Assembly: GCF_040096075.1 (NCBI RefSeq)
Contig: NZ_JBBMFJ010000008.1
Span: 44,895-108,894 of the forward strand
DNA length: 64,000 nt
Source of the DNA: Brotaphodocola faecis
GTDB taxonomy: Bacteria; Bacillota; Clostridia; Lachnospirales; Lachnospiraceae
Reading direction: 5' to 3'
A model generated the notes under the pieces. That model did no database searches. It had not been told where the DNA came from and saw only the letters and a list, made by a program, of their open reading frames with translations. Numbering within the stretch: the first letter of the stretch is position 1; each line of letters starts with the position of its first letter. Below are positions 8,692 to 17,899 of this stretch, piece by piece. The position numbers and the translations under genes are program-made.

Positions 8692-8762
8692 GACATTTTC
8701 CCTCCTGCTGCTTTCCTGCTGCAATATTGTTCTTCCCTGCTGTCTTAAGCAGCCTGCCGCTC

Positions 8763-11018
8763 TTATTTCTCTTTCCGGTGTTCTTCCAGTTTGGTCCGGA
8801 TCTGCTCCGCTCTTGCATGGAACTGCTGTTTTCTGGTCACATAGCGCTCCCGGAGCCGTCTTCTGGAGCCTTTCCATTTCTTCTCAATGACCAGGCCGTC
8901 GGTCAGCACCAGAAGTGCCGGAAGCAGAGTCAGTACCAGTATCAGGCTTAAGAAGCCGCCTCGGCCAATCAGGTGTCCCAGGTCTCCGATGGCCGCCGTG
9001 GTAGAGATCATGTATACAATGTATCCCGCCAGGGTGATGATACCGCCGGATGTGAAAATGGAGGAGCAGGACCGGGTCACGGCCTCAATGCAGGCCTCCT
9101 TCTTTGGAAGCGTCGCGCGCTTCACAATATAGTTGTTGGTAAGCAGGATCGAGTAGTCGACCGTCGCGCCCATCTGGATACTGCTGACGATGATGTAACC
9201 CATGTAGATCATATCCACACCCTGCACATACGGAACTGCCATATTAACGAAGATTGCGACTTCAATCGGGATCATAACCACGATCGGGATCAGCACGGAC
9301 TTAAAGCTGAAGGCAACAACCAGAAATACACCAAGCAGTGTCAGCATATTTACCCGCGCGTTATCGTCGGTGATGGTGGACTTGATATCCTGGGTGGACG
9401 GTGTCTCACCGACCACATAGGAATTATCCGGATAATATTTCTTCATGAGATCCCGGATCTGATCTGTATATTCGAAGGATTTGTCACTCTCGCCCTTGGT
9501 CCTTATGTATAACAGCATCCGCGCCGTATCCTTCGTGTGGAGCTGGCTGACTGTGGATTCCGGAAGGAAGTCCTCCGGAATGCCCTCCGGCAGCGTATTG
9601 GCCATAGAAGTGACACTCTTTACATATGGAAGATCTTCCAACTCGTCGGACAGCTTCTTTTCTGCCACCGGATCGTTGTTCGGATAGATCAGAAGCATCA
9701 TGTTGCTTCGGCCAAACTTCTGGGTGATCTCCTGATCATCCGCATAAACCTGGGTTCCCGGAGCACCGCCCACGGCGCTGTTTCCGTACTGGAAGTTGTT
9801 CATCTGCTGCGCCACATAAGCCGGCGGGGTGATGAGAAGCACCGCCGCTAAAACCAGATAGCGGATGCGGTACACGCCCTTGCCCAGCCTGGTAAAGTCC
9901 GGGAAGAAGGAACGGTGTTTGCTCTTATCATTCCATTTGGTAAATTTCAGGATCATGGCCGGCATGAACAGCACCACCGTCAGAAGGCTGAAGATGATAC
10001 CCTTTGCCAGAACCAGGCCCATATCGAAACCGATGTTGAATTTCATGGTAACCAGCGCCATGAAACCAACTACGGTCGTTAAGCTGCTGGCGAAGATGGA
10101 GTTGATAGCCTCCTCAACCGCCTTGACAATGGCCTCCTCCTCGGAAAGTCCGGTATCACGCCAGTTCATGTAGGCATCCAGCAGGAAAATGGAATAGTCC
10201 ATGGAGGTTGCCAACTGTAAAATGATGGCTACGTTATCGGTCAGGAAGGAAATCGTGCCGATGAATATGTTGGTTCCCTTATTTAACAACACCGCCACGC
10301 CCATAACCAGCAAAAACAGGATCGGCTCCGTCCATGCCGTTGTAGCCAGACAGAGCACCACAAAAATCATGATGACCGCAACCACCAGGATCTTGTTCAT
10401 CTCTTCATGGGTGGTCTGGATCAGGGATTTGTTCTGCACTGCCATGCCGACATAGCAGCCTTTGTCTCCGGTGATGGCTTTCATCTCATCGATGGCCGCC
10501 TCGGTTTTCGGGGAATCGGATTCCTCCTCAAAGGTGATGTCCATAACTGCACAGCGGTCCTTGTAGTAATCCTTGATGTCATCCATATTGATGAAATCTT
10601 CCCCTGCGTAGACATTGACCGTAGTGTCGCACCAGAGAACCTGGTCCACACCGTCAATGGCCTGAATCTTGTCTTTATATTGCTTCGCCTCATACAGGCT
10701 TACGTCCTTTAGCATCAGCCGGGCTGTTCCCGGATAACCGAACTCCTTCTTCATCACATCCAGTCCCATGCTGGACTGCGCCGTGGAAGGCACGTACTTG
10801 GTCAGGTCGTAGTTTACATTCACGAACAGCATTGCTACCGCACAGAAAATGCAGGCCGCAACGAACACCGACTCGATCCAGACACGTTTTTCGATGATGA
10901 ATCGTGCCAGACGGATGGTAAATCCGGTATCTTCTGTTCCTGTCTGCTTCTTCTCCGCTCCCTTTTTATGGGGCAGACGCGCTTTTAATTTGTCTTTCAG
11001 GGATTTTTTGTCTTCCAT
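8763..11018 (-). CDS. MMPL/RND-family membrane transporter
   Basis: A 751-residue integral membrane protein with the RND/MMPL plan: one N-terminal helix (about 50-68), a soluble loop, a block of helices (about 210-370), a second helix/soluble-loop unit and a final helix block (about 545-705). Recognisable stretches include DNVAIILQLATSMDYSIFLL and MGATVDYSILLTNNYIV, which carry the conserved intramembrane acidic residue of each half. Both ends are basic and cytosolic. Such proteins export lipids or hydrophobic compounds using the proton gradient, and a TetR-type gene lies divergently upstream. The substrate is unknown. It is the second gene of the run starting at 11954, 78 nt after the CAP-like gene. 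Confidence 0.9.
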   Translation of the reverse strand: MEDKKSLKDKLKARLPHKKGAEKKQTGTEDTGFTIRLARFIIEKRVWIESVFVAACIFCAVAMLFVNVNYDLTKYVPSTAQSSMGLDVMKKEFGYPGTARLMLKDVSLYEAKQYKDKIQAIDGVDQVLWCDTTVNVYAGEDFINMDDIKDYYKDRCAVMDITFEEESDSPKTEAAIDEMKAITGDKGCYVGMAVQNKSLIQTTHEEMNKILVVAVIMIFVVLCLATTAWTEPILFLLVMGVAVLLNKGTNIFIGTISFLTDNVAIILQLATSMDYSIFLLDAYMNWRDTGLSEEEAIVKAVEEAINSIFASSLTTVVGFMALVTMKFNIGFDMGLVLAKGIIFSLLTVVLFMPAMILKFTKWNDKSKHRSFFPDFTRLGKGVYRIRYLVLAAVLLITPPAYVAQQMNNFQYGNSAVGGAPGTQVYADDQEITQKFGRSNMMLLIYPNNDPVAEKKLSDELEDLPYVKSVTSMANTLPEGIPEDFLPESTVSQLHTKDTARMLLYIRTKGESDKSFEYTDQIRDLMKKYYPDNSYVVGETPSTQDIKSTITDDNARVNMLTLLGVFLVVAFSFKSVLIPIVVMIPIEVAIFVNMAVPYVQGVDMIYMGYIIVSSIQMGATVDYSILLTNNYIVKRATLPKKEACIEAVTRSCSSIFTSGGIITLAGYIVYMISTTAAIGDLGHLIGRGGFLSLILVLTLLPALLVLTDGLVIEKKWKGSRRRLRERYVTRKQQFHARAEQIRTKLEEHRKEK

Positions 11019-11096
11019 ATCTGATCTCTGCTCCTCTTTCCCTTTTTTATTTCATACCGTTCGCATGATCTGCAAACAGAAATTCTTTTTCTGACT

Positions 11097-11954
11097 CTAC
11101 CGCATCAGGATTACCATAAAATACTGTTCTCCGTCTTTCTCCGCGTGGGCCATACCAATGCGCCGGTAATAATCCAGGGAATCTTTTCGTTTTCCGTTGG
11201 AATCATATTTATCCTGAGTCTTGCCGATGAGCTTGTCGAAGGCGTCATCCGCGTCTTCCCTGCCGCGCAGGTAAAGTTCCCGGCAGCTGGAATTCTTCCG
11301 GTAGGAAATCTGCGCCAGGTAATCCTTCAGAGTACCCTCACCCGGAATTGCATCCCCGCTGTAGCCATTTGCCAGAGCTGCTTCCAGGCGGTGTGCCGCT
11401 GCCTGGTTCAGTTTTTCATCCATGATAAATCCGGCATAACGGTCGTACTGCCGCTTTTCATCATTGCCATACTCATCTTCCCGGTCCGGATACTCGTCGA
11501 AATACAGATCCTTTTTCTCGTCGTTTAACTGGTCAAATAAAAACTGTGTCTCTTCATCGTAACAGAACACCGGATACGCGCCACCTCCGGTATTCGGCAC
11601 CCACTGGGCGGTCTTTAAGGAGCCGTTCCAGTTAAATTTATAAATGGCATTATCAAACTGAAGATCCTGACGGTTTTTACTGCCGTCCGGCAGAAGGTAA
11701 TACCAGTCATCCCCCTCCTGAACCCAGTTCGCGCGGGCCGCCTCAGTCTCTTCCGAGGCAATTACTTTTGTAGTTCCATATGTAGAAGCTGGCTTTGTCT
11801 CAGCCACCGCGCCGCTTCCCGCCTCTATGGTGGAAGCTGCCGCCAGTGCTGTTACCGGATACTGCAGAAGCATCAGTCCCGCCGTAAAAAGTGCGACACG
11901 TAAAGGGTTCGTTAAGAACCATGTGTTTTTGTGCAATTTATCTCGATAATCCAT
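11097..11954 (-). CDS. Secreted CAP/SCP-like protein with wall-binding-like repeat
   Basis: A 285-residue protein with a signal sequence (VALFTAGLMLLQYPVTALAA). Residues about 75-120 contain WVQEGDDWYYLLPDGSK, similar to an aromatic choline/cell-wall-binding-type repeat. The C-terminal half (LNQAAAHRLEAA ... YYRRIGMAHAEKDGEQYFM) resembles a divergent CAP domain, in which such His/Glu residues surround a cleft. The function is not known. GGAGG precedes the ATG. It is the first gene of the minus-strand run toward 5163 and faces the TetR gene across a 229-nt spacer holding promoter and candidate operator. Confidence 0.7.
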   Translation of the reverse strand: MDYRDKLHKNTWFLTNPLRVALFTAGLMLLQYPVTALAAASTIEAGSGAVAETKPASTYGTTKVIASEETEAARANWVQEGDDWYYLLPDGSKNRQDLQFDNAIYKFNWNGSLKTAQWVPNTGGGAYPVFCYDEETQFLFDQLNDEKKDLYFDEYPDREDEYGNDEKRQYDRYAGFIMDEKLNQAAAHRLEAALANGYSGDAIPGEGTLKDYLAQISYRKNSSCRELYLRGREDADDAFDKLIGKTQDKYDSNGKRKDSLDYYRRIGMAHAEKDGEQYFMVILMR

Positions 11955-11990
11955 AGAAACCTCCGAAATTCCTCTTCATTTTCTTGCACT

Positions 11991-12019
11991 ATTATCTATG
12001 TATATGTTAAAATACACAA
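11991..12019 (-). promoter_or_regulatory. Candidate promoter of the MMPL operon
   Basis: Minus strand TTGTGT (12014-12019), 17-nt spacer, GATAAT (11991-11996; 5/6). The -35 box overlaps the left arm of the candidate TetR operator, so a bound repressor would block it. Confidence 0.5.
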
Positions 12020-12059
12020 GTATCAGTTTCATTTGGGTCGTTCAAAATGAGACACTTGT
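12016..12059. promoter_or_regulatory. Candidate TetR-family operator (imperfect inverted repeat)
   Basis: The right arm AAAATGAGACACTTGT (12044-12059) is echoed in inverted form by ACAAGTATCAGTTTCATTT (12016-12034). Both arms share AATGA(A/G)AC and ACTTGT, with three extra bases in the left arm and a roughly 9-nt centre. The site sits between the divergent TetR-type and CAP-like genes, where autoregulated TetR repressors usually bind. Confidence 0.5.
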
Positions 12060-12183
12060 ATCAAATTTGTTCAGAATAACACATTATAAACCTGGCCTGT
12101 TTTCTGTTTGAAATCCTGCGGAATTTCTGTTCCGAATATTTTTGCCTGAAAGCAGAAAACACATATATGATGGAGGTTACTAC

Positions 12184-12777
12184 ATGGCACAGTCAACATC
12201 CCGGAAAACCAGCATTACCGCCCGCCGGACTTACGCGCTCTTAAAGGGCGCGCTCTTTTCCCAGCTTGCTGCCCTGCCTTTTGAGCAGCTGACACTGACC
12301 GATATCTGCAACACCGCGCTGATCTCCCGTTCTACCTTTTACCGCTATTTTGAGGATAAATATGACCTGCTTCATTACTGTCTCGGTTCTATGCTCGATG
12401 AACTTGGACTCGATGAAGATGTTCTTTATCTGACGAACCGTTCTTCCGTGCGGGATTTCCTGCGAATCCTGCTGCGTCTCATCGGCGAAAACCGGATCCT
12501 GTACCAGAAAATCTATCATGCGAATCAGGACGGCGACCTTATGCGCATCATCCGCACCGGTCTCATCCGCATTATGAATGATAAAGTTCAGGCTGCCGAA
12601 CAGAAGGGCTATCGTCTGAAACTTCCTGCCCCTATATTCGCCAGCCTGATGACTGATTTCTATTTTGATATTGTGAAATGCTATCTGGAGCAGGACGAAC
12701 CCTGCGACCCAGACAGCTTCGTAGACAGCATCTGCCTGTTTATTGAACGTGACTTTTTTGCGCCGCCGGAAGCCTGA
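12184..12777 (+). CDS. TetR-family transcriptional regulator
   Basis: A 197-residue protein. Residues about 12-62 form a TetR DNA-binding domain: 'LPFEQLTLTDICNTALISR' leads into the recognition helix and the hallmark STFYRYFEDKYDLL. The rest is a helical ligand domain typical of TetR proteins with a C-terminal TetR_C-like segment. The start is ATG at 12184 after GGAGG; an in-frame ATG at 12142 has no such site. It is divergent from the MMPL operon, so it probably represses that operon and itself in response to a hydrophobic ligand; this is inference from position. A terminator overlaps its stop codon. Confidence 0.88.
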   Translation: MAQSTSRKTSITARRTYALLKGALFSQLAALPFEQLTLTDICNTALISRSTFYRYFEDKYDLLHYCLGSMLDELGLDEDVLYLTNRSSVRDFLRILLRLIGENRILYQKIYHANQDGDLMRIIRTGLIRIMNDKVQAAEQKGYRLKLPAPIFASLMTDFYFDIVKCYLEQDEPCDPDSFVDSICLFIERDFFAPPEA

Positions 12778-12791
12778 GCTCCGGCGTTTTT
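12764..12791 (+). terminator. Terminator overlapping the TetR stop codon
   Basis: CGCCGGA (12764-12770) pairs with TCCGGCG (12780-12786) around a 9-nt loop that holds the TGA stop codon; five T follow. Confidence 0.75.
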
Positions 12792-12836
12792 CTTCCCCGG
12801 CGCGCTTCTGCTGTGTTGGGACCAGGCCATGGTTTC

Positions 12837-14333
12837 TCAGCGCTCCCGCGCCCAGCCGTAGGCGTAACGCACGGCTTTTTCCCACCCGCGGACCATGGTC
12901 TTGCGGGTCTTTTCATCTAATTCCGGTGTAAAGATCCGGTCCACTTCCTGATTTTCTTTGACTTCTTCCTTATCTTTCCAGTATCCCACAGCAAGGCCCG
13001 CCAGATAAGCCGCACCCATGGCTGTGGTCTCCACACAGGACGGCCGCTTTACCGGTGCCTGGATAAAGTCTGCCTGGGTCTGCATCAGGAAATTGTTGGC
13101 ACTGGCTCCGCCATCCACCTTCAGGGATGTCAGGTCAATACCGGAATCCGCCTTCATAGCCACCAGCACATCATGGACCTGGTAAGCGATGGACTCCAGC
13201 GTAGCCCGGATGATGTGGTATTTGTTCACACCCCGGGTAATACCTACAATGGTTCCTCTGGCATACTGATCCCAGTGGGGTGCGCCCAGGCCGGTGAAGG
13301 CCGGAACCACGTAGCAGCCGTTGGTATCTTTTACCTTCTTTGCCATGTACTCGGAATCCTCCGCCGAATCAATCAGCCGCAGTTCATCCCGCAGCCACTG
13401 AACCGCTGCCCCTGCCACGAAGATGGAGCCCTCCAGCGCATAGTTCACCTTGCCATCCAGTCCCCAGGCAATGGTGGTAACCAGCCCGTTTCTGGAAAAT
13501 ACCGGCTTTTCTCCGGTGTTCATAAGAAGGAAGCAGCCCGTTCCGTAGGTGTTCTTGGCCTCACCCGGCTCAAAACAGGTCTGCCCGAACAACGCCGCCT
13601 GCTGGTCCCCCGCCGCCCCGGCAATCGGAATTGGTCCGCCCAGATAAGAGGGATCCGTCTCGCCGTAGATGCAGCTGGACGGCTTCGGCTCCGGCAGCAT
13701 ACACTTCGGAATATCCAGAACCTTTAAGATTTCCTCATCCCACTGCAGAGTGTTAATGTTAAACAGCATGGTACGGGACGCGTTGGAATAATCCGTCACA
13801 TGCACCGCGCCTTTGGTCAGCTTCCAGATGAGCCAGGTCTCCACCGTGCCAAATAAAAGCTCACCCTTTTCCGCCCGTTCCCTGGCTCCCGGCACATGGT
13901 CCAGCAGCCATTTGATCTTGGTCCCGGAAAAATACGCGTCAATGACAAGTCCCGTTTTCTTCCGGAAACTGTCCACGTATCCCTGTTCCTTCAGGGAATC
14001 ACAGTAAGCTGCCGTGCGGCGGCACTGCCACACAATGGCGTGGGCAATGGGTTCTCCGGTCTCTTTATCCCATACAATGGTGGTTTCTCTCTGGTTGGTG
14101 ATGCCGATGGCCGCAATATCTGCCGCCTCCACGCCAATGCGGTTCATGGCTTCTACCGCCACGCCCAGCATGCTGGCCCAGATTTCATCCGCGTCATGTT
14201 CTACCCAGCCCGGCTGCGGAAAATACTGGTGAAATTCCCGCTGCGCCATGCTGCAGATCTTGCCTTTTTTATTGAAGAGGATACAGCGGTTGCTAGTGGT
14301 TCCTGCGTCCAGTGCCATAATATAATCTGCCAT
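12837..14333 (-). CDS. glpK: Glycerol kinase
   Basis: A 498-residue FGGY-family sugar kinase that phosphorylates glycerol to glycerol 3-phosphate with ATP in the cytosol. The N-terminal ALDAGTTSNRCILF is the phosphate-binding motif, followed by the GlpK-type GWVEHDADEIW, ITNQRETTIVWDKETG and, in the C-terminal half, GAPHWDQYARG and VDGGASANNFLMQ. Length and motifs are full. The start ATG follows GGGGGAAA. No glpF or glpD is adjacent; the next thing upstream is a decayed histidine-kinase fragment, so the gene stands alone here. Confidence 0.97.
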   Translation of the reverse strand: MADYIMALDAGTTSNRCILFNKKGKICSMAQREFHQYFPQPGWVEHDADEIWASMLGVAVEAMNRIGVEAADIAAIGITNQRETTIVWDKETGEPIAHAIVWQCRRTAAYCDSLKEQGYVDSFRKKTGLVIDAYFSGTKIKWLLDHVPGARERAEKGELLFGTVETWLIWKLTKGAVHVTDYSNASRTMLFNINTLQWDEEILKVLDIPKCMLPEPKPSSCIYGETDPSYLGGPIPIAGAAGDQQAALFGQTCFEPGEAKNTYGTGCFLLMNTGEKPVFSRNGLVTTIAWGLDGKVNYALEGSIFVAGAAVQWLRDELRLIDSAEDSEYMAKKVKDTNGCYVVPAFTGLGAPHWDQYARGTIVGITRGVNKYHIIRATLESIAYQVHDVLVAMKADSGIDLTSLKVDGGASANNFLMQTQADFIQAPVKRPSCVETTAMGAAYLAGLAVGYWKDKEEVKENQEVDRIFTPELDEKTRKTMVRGWEKAVRYAYGWARER

Positions 14334-14383
14334 AATGTTTCCCCCTTTATATGAGATTTTACTTGCTCGTTTCTTTTTTGTTC

Positions 14384-14842
14384 TTAAAATTCCACAATAA
14401 AACGATTCTCCTTCACACTGTCTGACTCCGCCCAGATCTTCCCTCCATGCATCCGCACAATTTCCTGCGCGATGGCAAGACCCAGGCCATATCCGCCTGT
14501 TATTCCCCGGGATGGATCAGCCCGGTAGAAGCGTTCAAATATCTGCTTCTGTTCTTCTTTCGTAAGCGGGGTTTCCTGACTGGTTACGGTAAACCGGATT
14601 TTTTTCTCTGCCGCCTGTTTTAAGCTTACCCGGATTGTGCTGCCTGGTTCACTGTATTTACAGGCATTGTCCAACAGGATTTCCGCAAGCTGTCTCAACT
14701 TCGCTTCTTATCCATCGATCATCCGTCCGGCTTCTGCCCGAATATAGCCTATGCGGCGTTTGTCTTCTGAATCTGTCAGCGCTGAGGATGCTGCAATCAG
14801 TCCCGCATTGGATAAGATAAGATTCGTGGCGTTATTTTCCGA
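14384..14842 (-). pseudogene. Histidine kinase remnant
   Basis: The first part (14711-14842) reads NNATNLILSNAGLIAASSAL and 'RIGYIRAEAGRMIDG', part of a HisKA-type dimerisation domain with the phospho-histidine helix missing. A TAA at 14708-14710 then interrupts, after which LRQLAEILLDNACKYS, FERFYRADPSRG and GLGLAIAQEIVRMHGG give the N-box, F-box and G-box of the ATPase domain, ending normally. The join between the two parts lacks the rest of the dimerisation domain. Its 5' side ends within three codons of the IS3 orfA stop, and the frame is the same. This is the 3' end of an ancestral kinase truncated by an IS and an internal deletion. Confidence 0.8.
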
Positions 14843-14845
14843 GCC

Positions 14846-15310
14846 TCACATCCTTTCGAATTCTTTCACTTTTTTTAACAGTTCCACCACCATATCCTTT
14901 TCTTCAAGCTGGCGCTTAAGTCGCAGGTTCTCCCTGCTCAGACATTCCAGTTCGTCAACCTCATCATCCGGTTTATGGTGCCCGCGTTTATCTGACAGCC
15001 CGTCTCCCCCCGCTGCATCGTATTTCTTTACCCAGGAATAGACCCGGCTGTATGAGACATCACACAAGGAAGCCGTTCCTTTGTAATCCCGGTCATGGGC
15101 AATACAGTATCCCACTATTTCCTTGCGTTCCTCGAGTGTTGTTTTTCTCCGTGCCTCTGCCATATAGACCTCCCTTTTCGGATCATAACTCTTAAGTTCT
15201 ATATTGGCATTATACTTCAAAATCCACCTTCTGAAAACTTTGGTGTCAGAAATACCGTATTTGACGGTAATTTCCAGAATAGTGCCCTTCCCGGAAAGGT
15301 ATTCTTCCAC
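14846..15310 (-). mobile_element. IS3-family OrfA-like transposase fragment
   Basis: The frame encodes 154 residues with two helix-turn-helix units (GTILEITVKYGISDTKVFRR and GTASLCDVSYSRVYSWVKKY) and a C-terminal leucine-zipper-like helix (ENLRLKRQLEEKDMVVELL), the plan of IS3-group OrfA. The expected OrfB integrase frame is absent: the frame stops and kinase sequence follows three codons later. The N-terminus is short: only GTG is available as a start and an in-frame TAA lies nine codons before it. It is therefore a partial, probably immobile copy. Confidence 0.75.
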
Positions 15311-15397
15311 AGCTTCTGTGCTAATAAAAAGAACTTATGTTCGATAAACCATGGGCATATAGAAAAATATATGGTAAAATATAATCAGCCGAGATAG

Positions 15398-15568
15398 TTT
15401 CCATGGCTGAAGGAAGTAGACAGTCTGGCATTGTGCAAAGCACAGCTGCATCTGCAGACAGCATACAAAAATTTCTTTCGTGATGTTTCTGTAGGTTTTC
15501 CAAAGTTCAAATCAAAAAAGAAGCCAGTAAAAAGCTATACAACCAATTATGTGAATAATCCGGGGTGA
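15398..15568 (+). pseudogene. TnpB (IS200/IS605) N-terminal fragment
   Basis: In this frame FPWLKEVDSLALCKAQL, HLQTAYKNFF and VGFPKFKSKKKPVKSYTT read as the characteristic N-terminal segment of TnpB, the RNA-guided nuclease of IS605-type elements. No start codon is available and the match stops at about 15555, followed by TGA at 15566-15568. The catalytic RuvC part and zinc ribbon are missing. It lies between the IS3 fragment and the M20 hydrolase pseudogene. Confidence 0.8.
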
Positions 15569-15742
15569 AATCCATCACCTGTCCGGCGTATGGAAATCAA
15601 TATTCCGTTTTTTACGGAATCACGCTTCCAGCAAAAAGGGAATCGCATTTTTCGCCCTGCATCGGCGAGCAGAGTGATGCCTGAGCGGAGGATACGTGCT
15701 ATAATATTGAAGGAAAATAGACGATGAAATGAGGGGACATTT

Positions 15743-16960
15743 GTGATGGGAAACGAAGTCGGATTAAAAATAGAAGAAATGCTGTGCCAGCTGGCCGATG
15801 CAACGCGCATCGACGGAGAGATCTGGCGTGCAGCTTATACCCCGGAAGACAAAAACGCGAAGAACATCCTGCGTGAGTGGATCGAAGATCTGGGGCTTGA
15901 ATACAGAGAGGATGCGATCGGTAACGTGTATGGGCGGTTTCCGGGGACAGAGCCTGGAACCGTACTGACGGGATCCCACCTGGATACCGTAAAGAACGGT
16001 GGAAAATATGATGGCGCACTGGGCGTTGTGACCGGTGTGGCAGCGCTGGGATACCTCAAAGAGTCTGGCTTCGTTCCGAAGCATAGCCTGGAAGTGGTTG
16101 GTCTGATGGAGGAAGAGGGCAGTCGTTTTGCTACCGGCTGTCAGGGGAGCCGTGCGATCTGTGGCACGCTGAAAGAGGAGGATCTCGAGGAAGTCGGCCG
16201 TGATGGTGTCACACTTCGCGAGGCACTGGTATCTGCCGGTTATCAGCCGGAAGCGCTGAAGAGTGTGAAACGTGATGATATTAGAGCGATCGTAGAGCTG
16301 CATATCGAACAGGGACCGGTGCTTGAAAGCGAGCAGAAGCAGATCGGTATTGTGGACAGTATCGTCGGTATCGTCAACTATGAGCTGACCATTCAGGGAA
16401 GCTAGAACCATGCAGGTACAACCTCGATGCCTTTACGACACGATCCTGTGGTGGCTGCTGCGGAATTCATAACAGAGTCTACCCGTCAGATGATGGAGCA
16501 GACCCCTTCTGCCACCCTTACCTATGGCGCGATGCAAGTGTTTCCTGGAATGCAGAACGTCATTGCAGATCGGGTAAATCTGCTCATCGATATGCGAGAT
16601 GGCAGCGAAGAGGAACTGCTTCAGGATGAAGCTATTCTGAAACGCGCGCTGGAATCCATCGAAAGCAAGGGCTTTAAGATCCGGTTTGGACAGAACCACT
16701 GGTTGAAATCAGCGCAGATGGATCCGAACGTGATTCGTGTGATCGAGCAGCACTGTAAAGAAAAACATCTGGCATATAAGCATATGAACAGCGGTGCCGG
16801 TCACGACTCGATGGTATTCGGAAAGGTGTTCCCGACCGCGATGATTTTCGTGCCGAGTATCGGAGGTATCAGCCATAATCCAGCAGAAGCCACCGCTATA
16901 TCGGATATACAGACTGGCTTTGAACTGCTTTGTGACGTGTTAAAAGAATTATCAGAATAA
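15743..16960 (+). pseudogene. M20-type amidohydrolase (AllC/HyuC-like) with amber stop
   Basis: One continuous frame of about 405 codons, the usual family length, is broken only by TAG at 16403-16405. Before it are the metal-site motifs TGSHLDTVKNGGKYDGALGV and MEEEGSRF, and LHIEQGPVLE. After it comes NHAGTTSMPLRHDPVVAA, the conserved dimerisation-domain motif that directly follows GxA/GxW in intact relatives. Intact members cleave carbamoyl or ureido groups (allantoate, N-carbamoyl amino acids). The defect is a nonsense mutation, not a frameshift. A TATAAT lies at 15700-15705, about 40 nt upstream. The surrounding 14.4-18.5 kb is full of decayed genes, which supports loss of function. Confidence 0.85.
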
Positions 16961-16983
16961 AAGGAGGGAAGAAATAAAGGAAA

Positions 16984-17127
16984 ATGAGGATCAGAAAAGC
17001 AGAAGAAAAAGATATTCCGAGGATCATGGAATTGTTGGGATGGGACAGGTATTGGAGATACATGCAGATATACGTCCTGACATTTTTATTCCGGGAATGA
17101 TGTATATTTTTTCCAGACAAAAAATCC
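16984..17127 (+). pseudogene. GNAT acetyltransferase N-terminal fragment, frameshifted
   Basis: ATG at 16984 begins MRIRKAEEKDIPRIMELL, the typical first helix of a GNAT acetyltransferase. After it, frame +1 ends at 17100, but another frame continues with GQVLEIHADIRPDIFIPG, a stretch seen in the same GNAT family (usually HEIRPDIFI). A frameshift has therefore occurred near 17040, and the acetyl-CoA site is absent. Only the first 40-50 residues survive. Confidence 0.6.
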
Positions 17128-17174
17128 TCGCAGGCATGGATTTTAATTTCTGGAGGAAACTTTGGTTTGGACAT

Positions 17175-17228
17175 AAAAATCTCCCTTAAGTAGACTTTGT
17201 TTATTTATCTTGTCTACTTAAGGGAGAT
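17175..17228 (-). terminator. 17-bp perfect palindrome, terminator of hsp20
   Basis: The arms at 17179-17195 and 17212-17228 pair perfectly (core CTCCCTTAAGTAGAC) around a 16-nt AT-rich loop. On the minus strand the stem runs into five T. It lies 75 nt past the hsp20 stop. The unusually long perfect arms could also mark the end of a lost mobile element. Confidence 0.65.
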
Positions 17229-17303
17229 CATATCACTTCTCTAACCCGCGGGCTTCTCTATTTATTTTCTATATTTTGCTGCCACTCCGGCGCTGCTCAT
17301 GCA

Positions 17304-17768
17304 TTAGCCTTCAATGGTAACATACTTCTTGGTTTCTACAGCCGGTTTTGCTTCTTTCTTCGGAACGAACAGCTTCAGCATACCATGCTTGAACTCGGCC
17401 TTGATGTCCTGCTCGGTTACATCTTCACCAACGTAGAAGGAACGCTGGCACGCACCGGCATAACGTTCACGGCGGATGTACTTACCGGTTTCTTTCTCCT
17501 GCTCGTCCTTGTCAAGTCCCTTGGATGCGCTGATGGTTAAGTAACCATCTTTCAGCTCTGCGGTAACTTCATCTTTCGTAAAGCCCGGAAGATCAATCTC
17601 CAGTTCATAACCGCCTTCCAGTTCCTTGATATCGGTCTTCATGACGTTCTTGGCATTGTGACCATACAGTTTCTTCTCAACGTTGTTCTCTGCGCTGTTA
17701 TCGAAGAACGGAAAACTTCTCATAAAATCATCAAACATATCCTCACCAAAAATACTCGGCATTAACAT
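17304..17768 (-). CDS. hsp20: Hsp20/alpha-crystallin small heat-shock protein
   Basis: A 154-residue small heat-shock protein that holds unfolding proteins in the cytosol. It starts with MPSIFGEDMFDDFM and FPFFD, followed from about residue 45 to 145 by the alpha-crystallin domain: 'GGYELEIDLPGFTKDEV', 'GYLTISAS', 'RRERYAGACQRSFYV', ending in the usual G-x-L motif (HGMLKLFVPK). AGGAG precedes the ATG. It is expressed from a consensus promoter overlapped by a CIRCE operator, so HrcA control is expected. It is intact although the neighbouring genes on both sides are decayed. Confidence 0.95.
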   Translation of the reverse strand: MLMPSIFGEDMFDDFMRSFPFFDNSAENNVEKKLYGHNAKNVMKTDIKELEGGYELEIDLPGFTKDEVTAELKDGYLTISASKGLDKDEQEKETGKYIRRERYAGACQRSFYVGEDVTEQDIKAEFKHGMLKLFVPKKEAKPAVETKKYVTIEG

Positions 17769-17899
17769 AAGTCATCTCTCCTTTTCTATCTAAGCTTCTC
17801 TATGCTTAAACCTTGTTTCTTTGGAACCAGGATCTTTCAGGGACTCCCGGGAACCTCTTTCTTTGTTCCTTCTGTATCCCTTTCCTTTGTTCTATGTGT

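Noticed and set aside
8973..9512. Plus-strand frame of about 180 codons rich in His and Asp
   Set aside because: Lies opposite the MMPL transporter gene, which has clear family motifs; no ribosome site or plausible domain.
15602..15620. Hairpin ATTCCGT/ACGGAAT as the right end of an IS605-type element
   Set aside because: The TnpB copy is truncated well before its C-terminus, so the true element end cannot be only 35 nt away.
16403..16405. Amber codon as pyrrolysine or other recoded site
   Set aside because: The family has no such residue at this place, no Pyl genes are visible, and the neighbourhood is full of pseudogenes.
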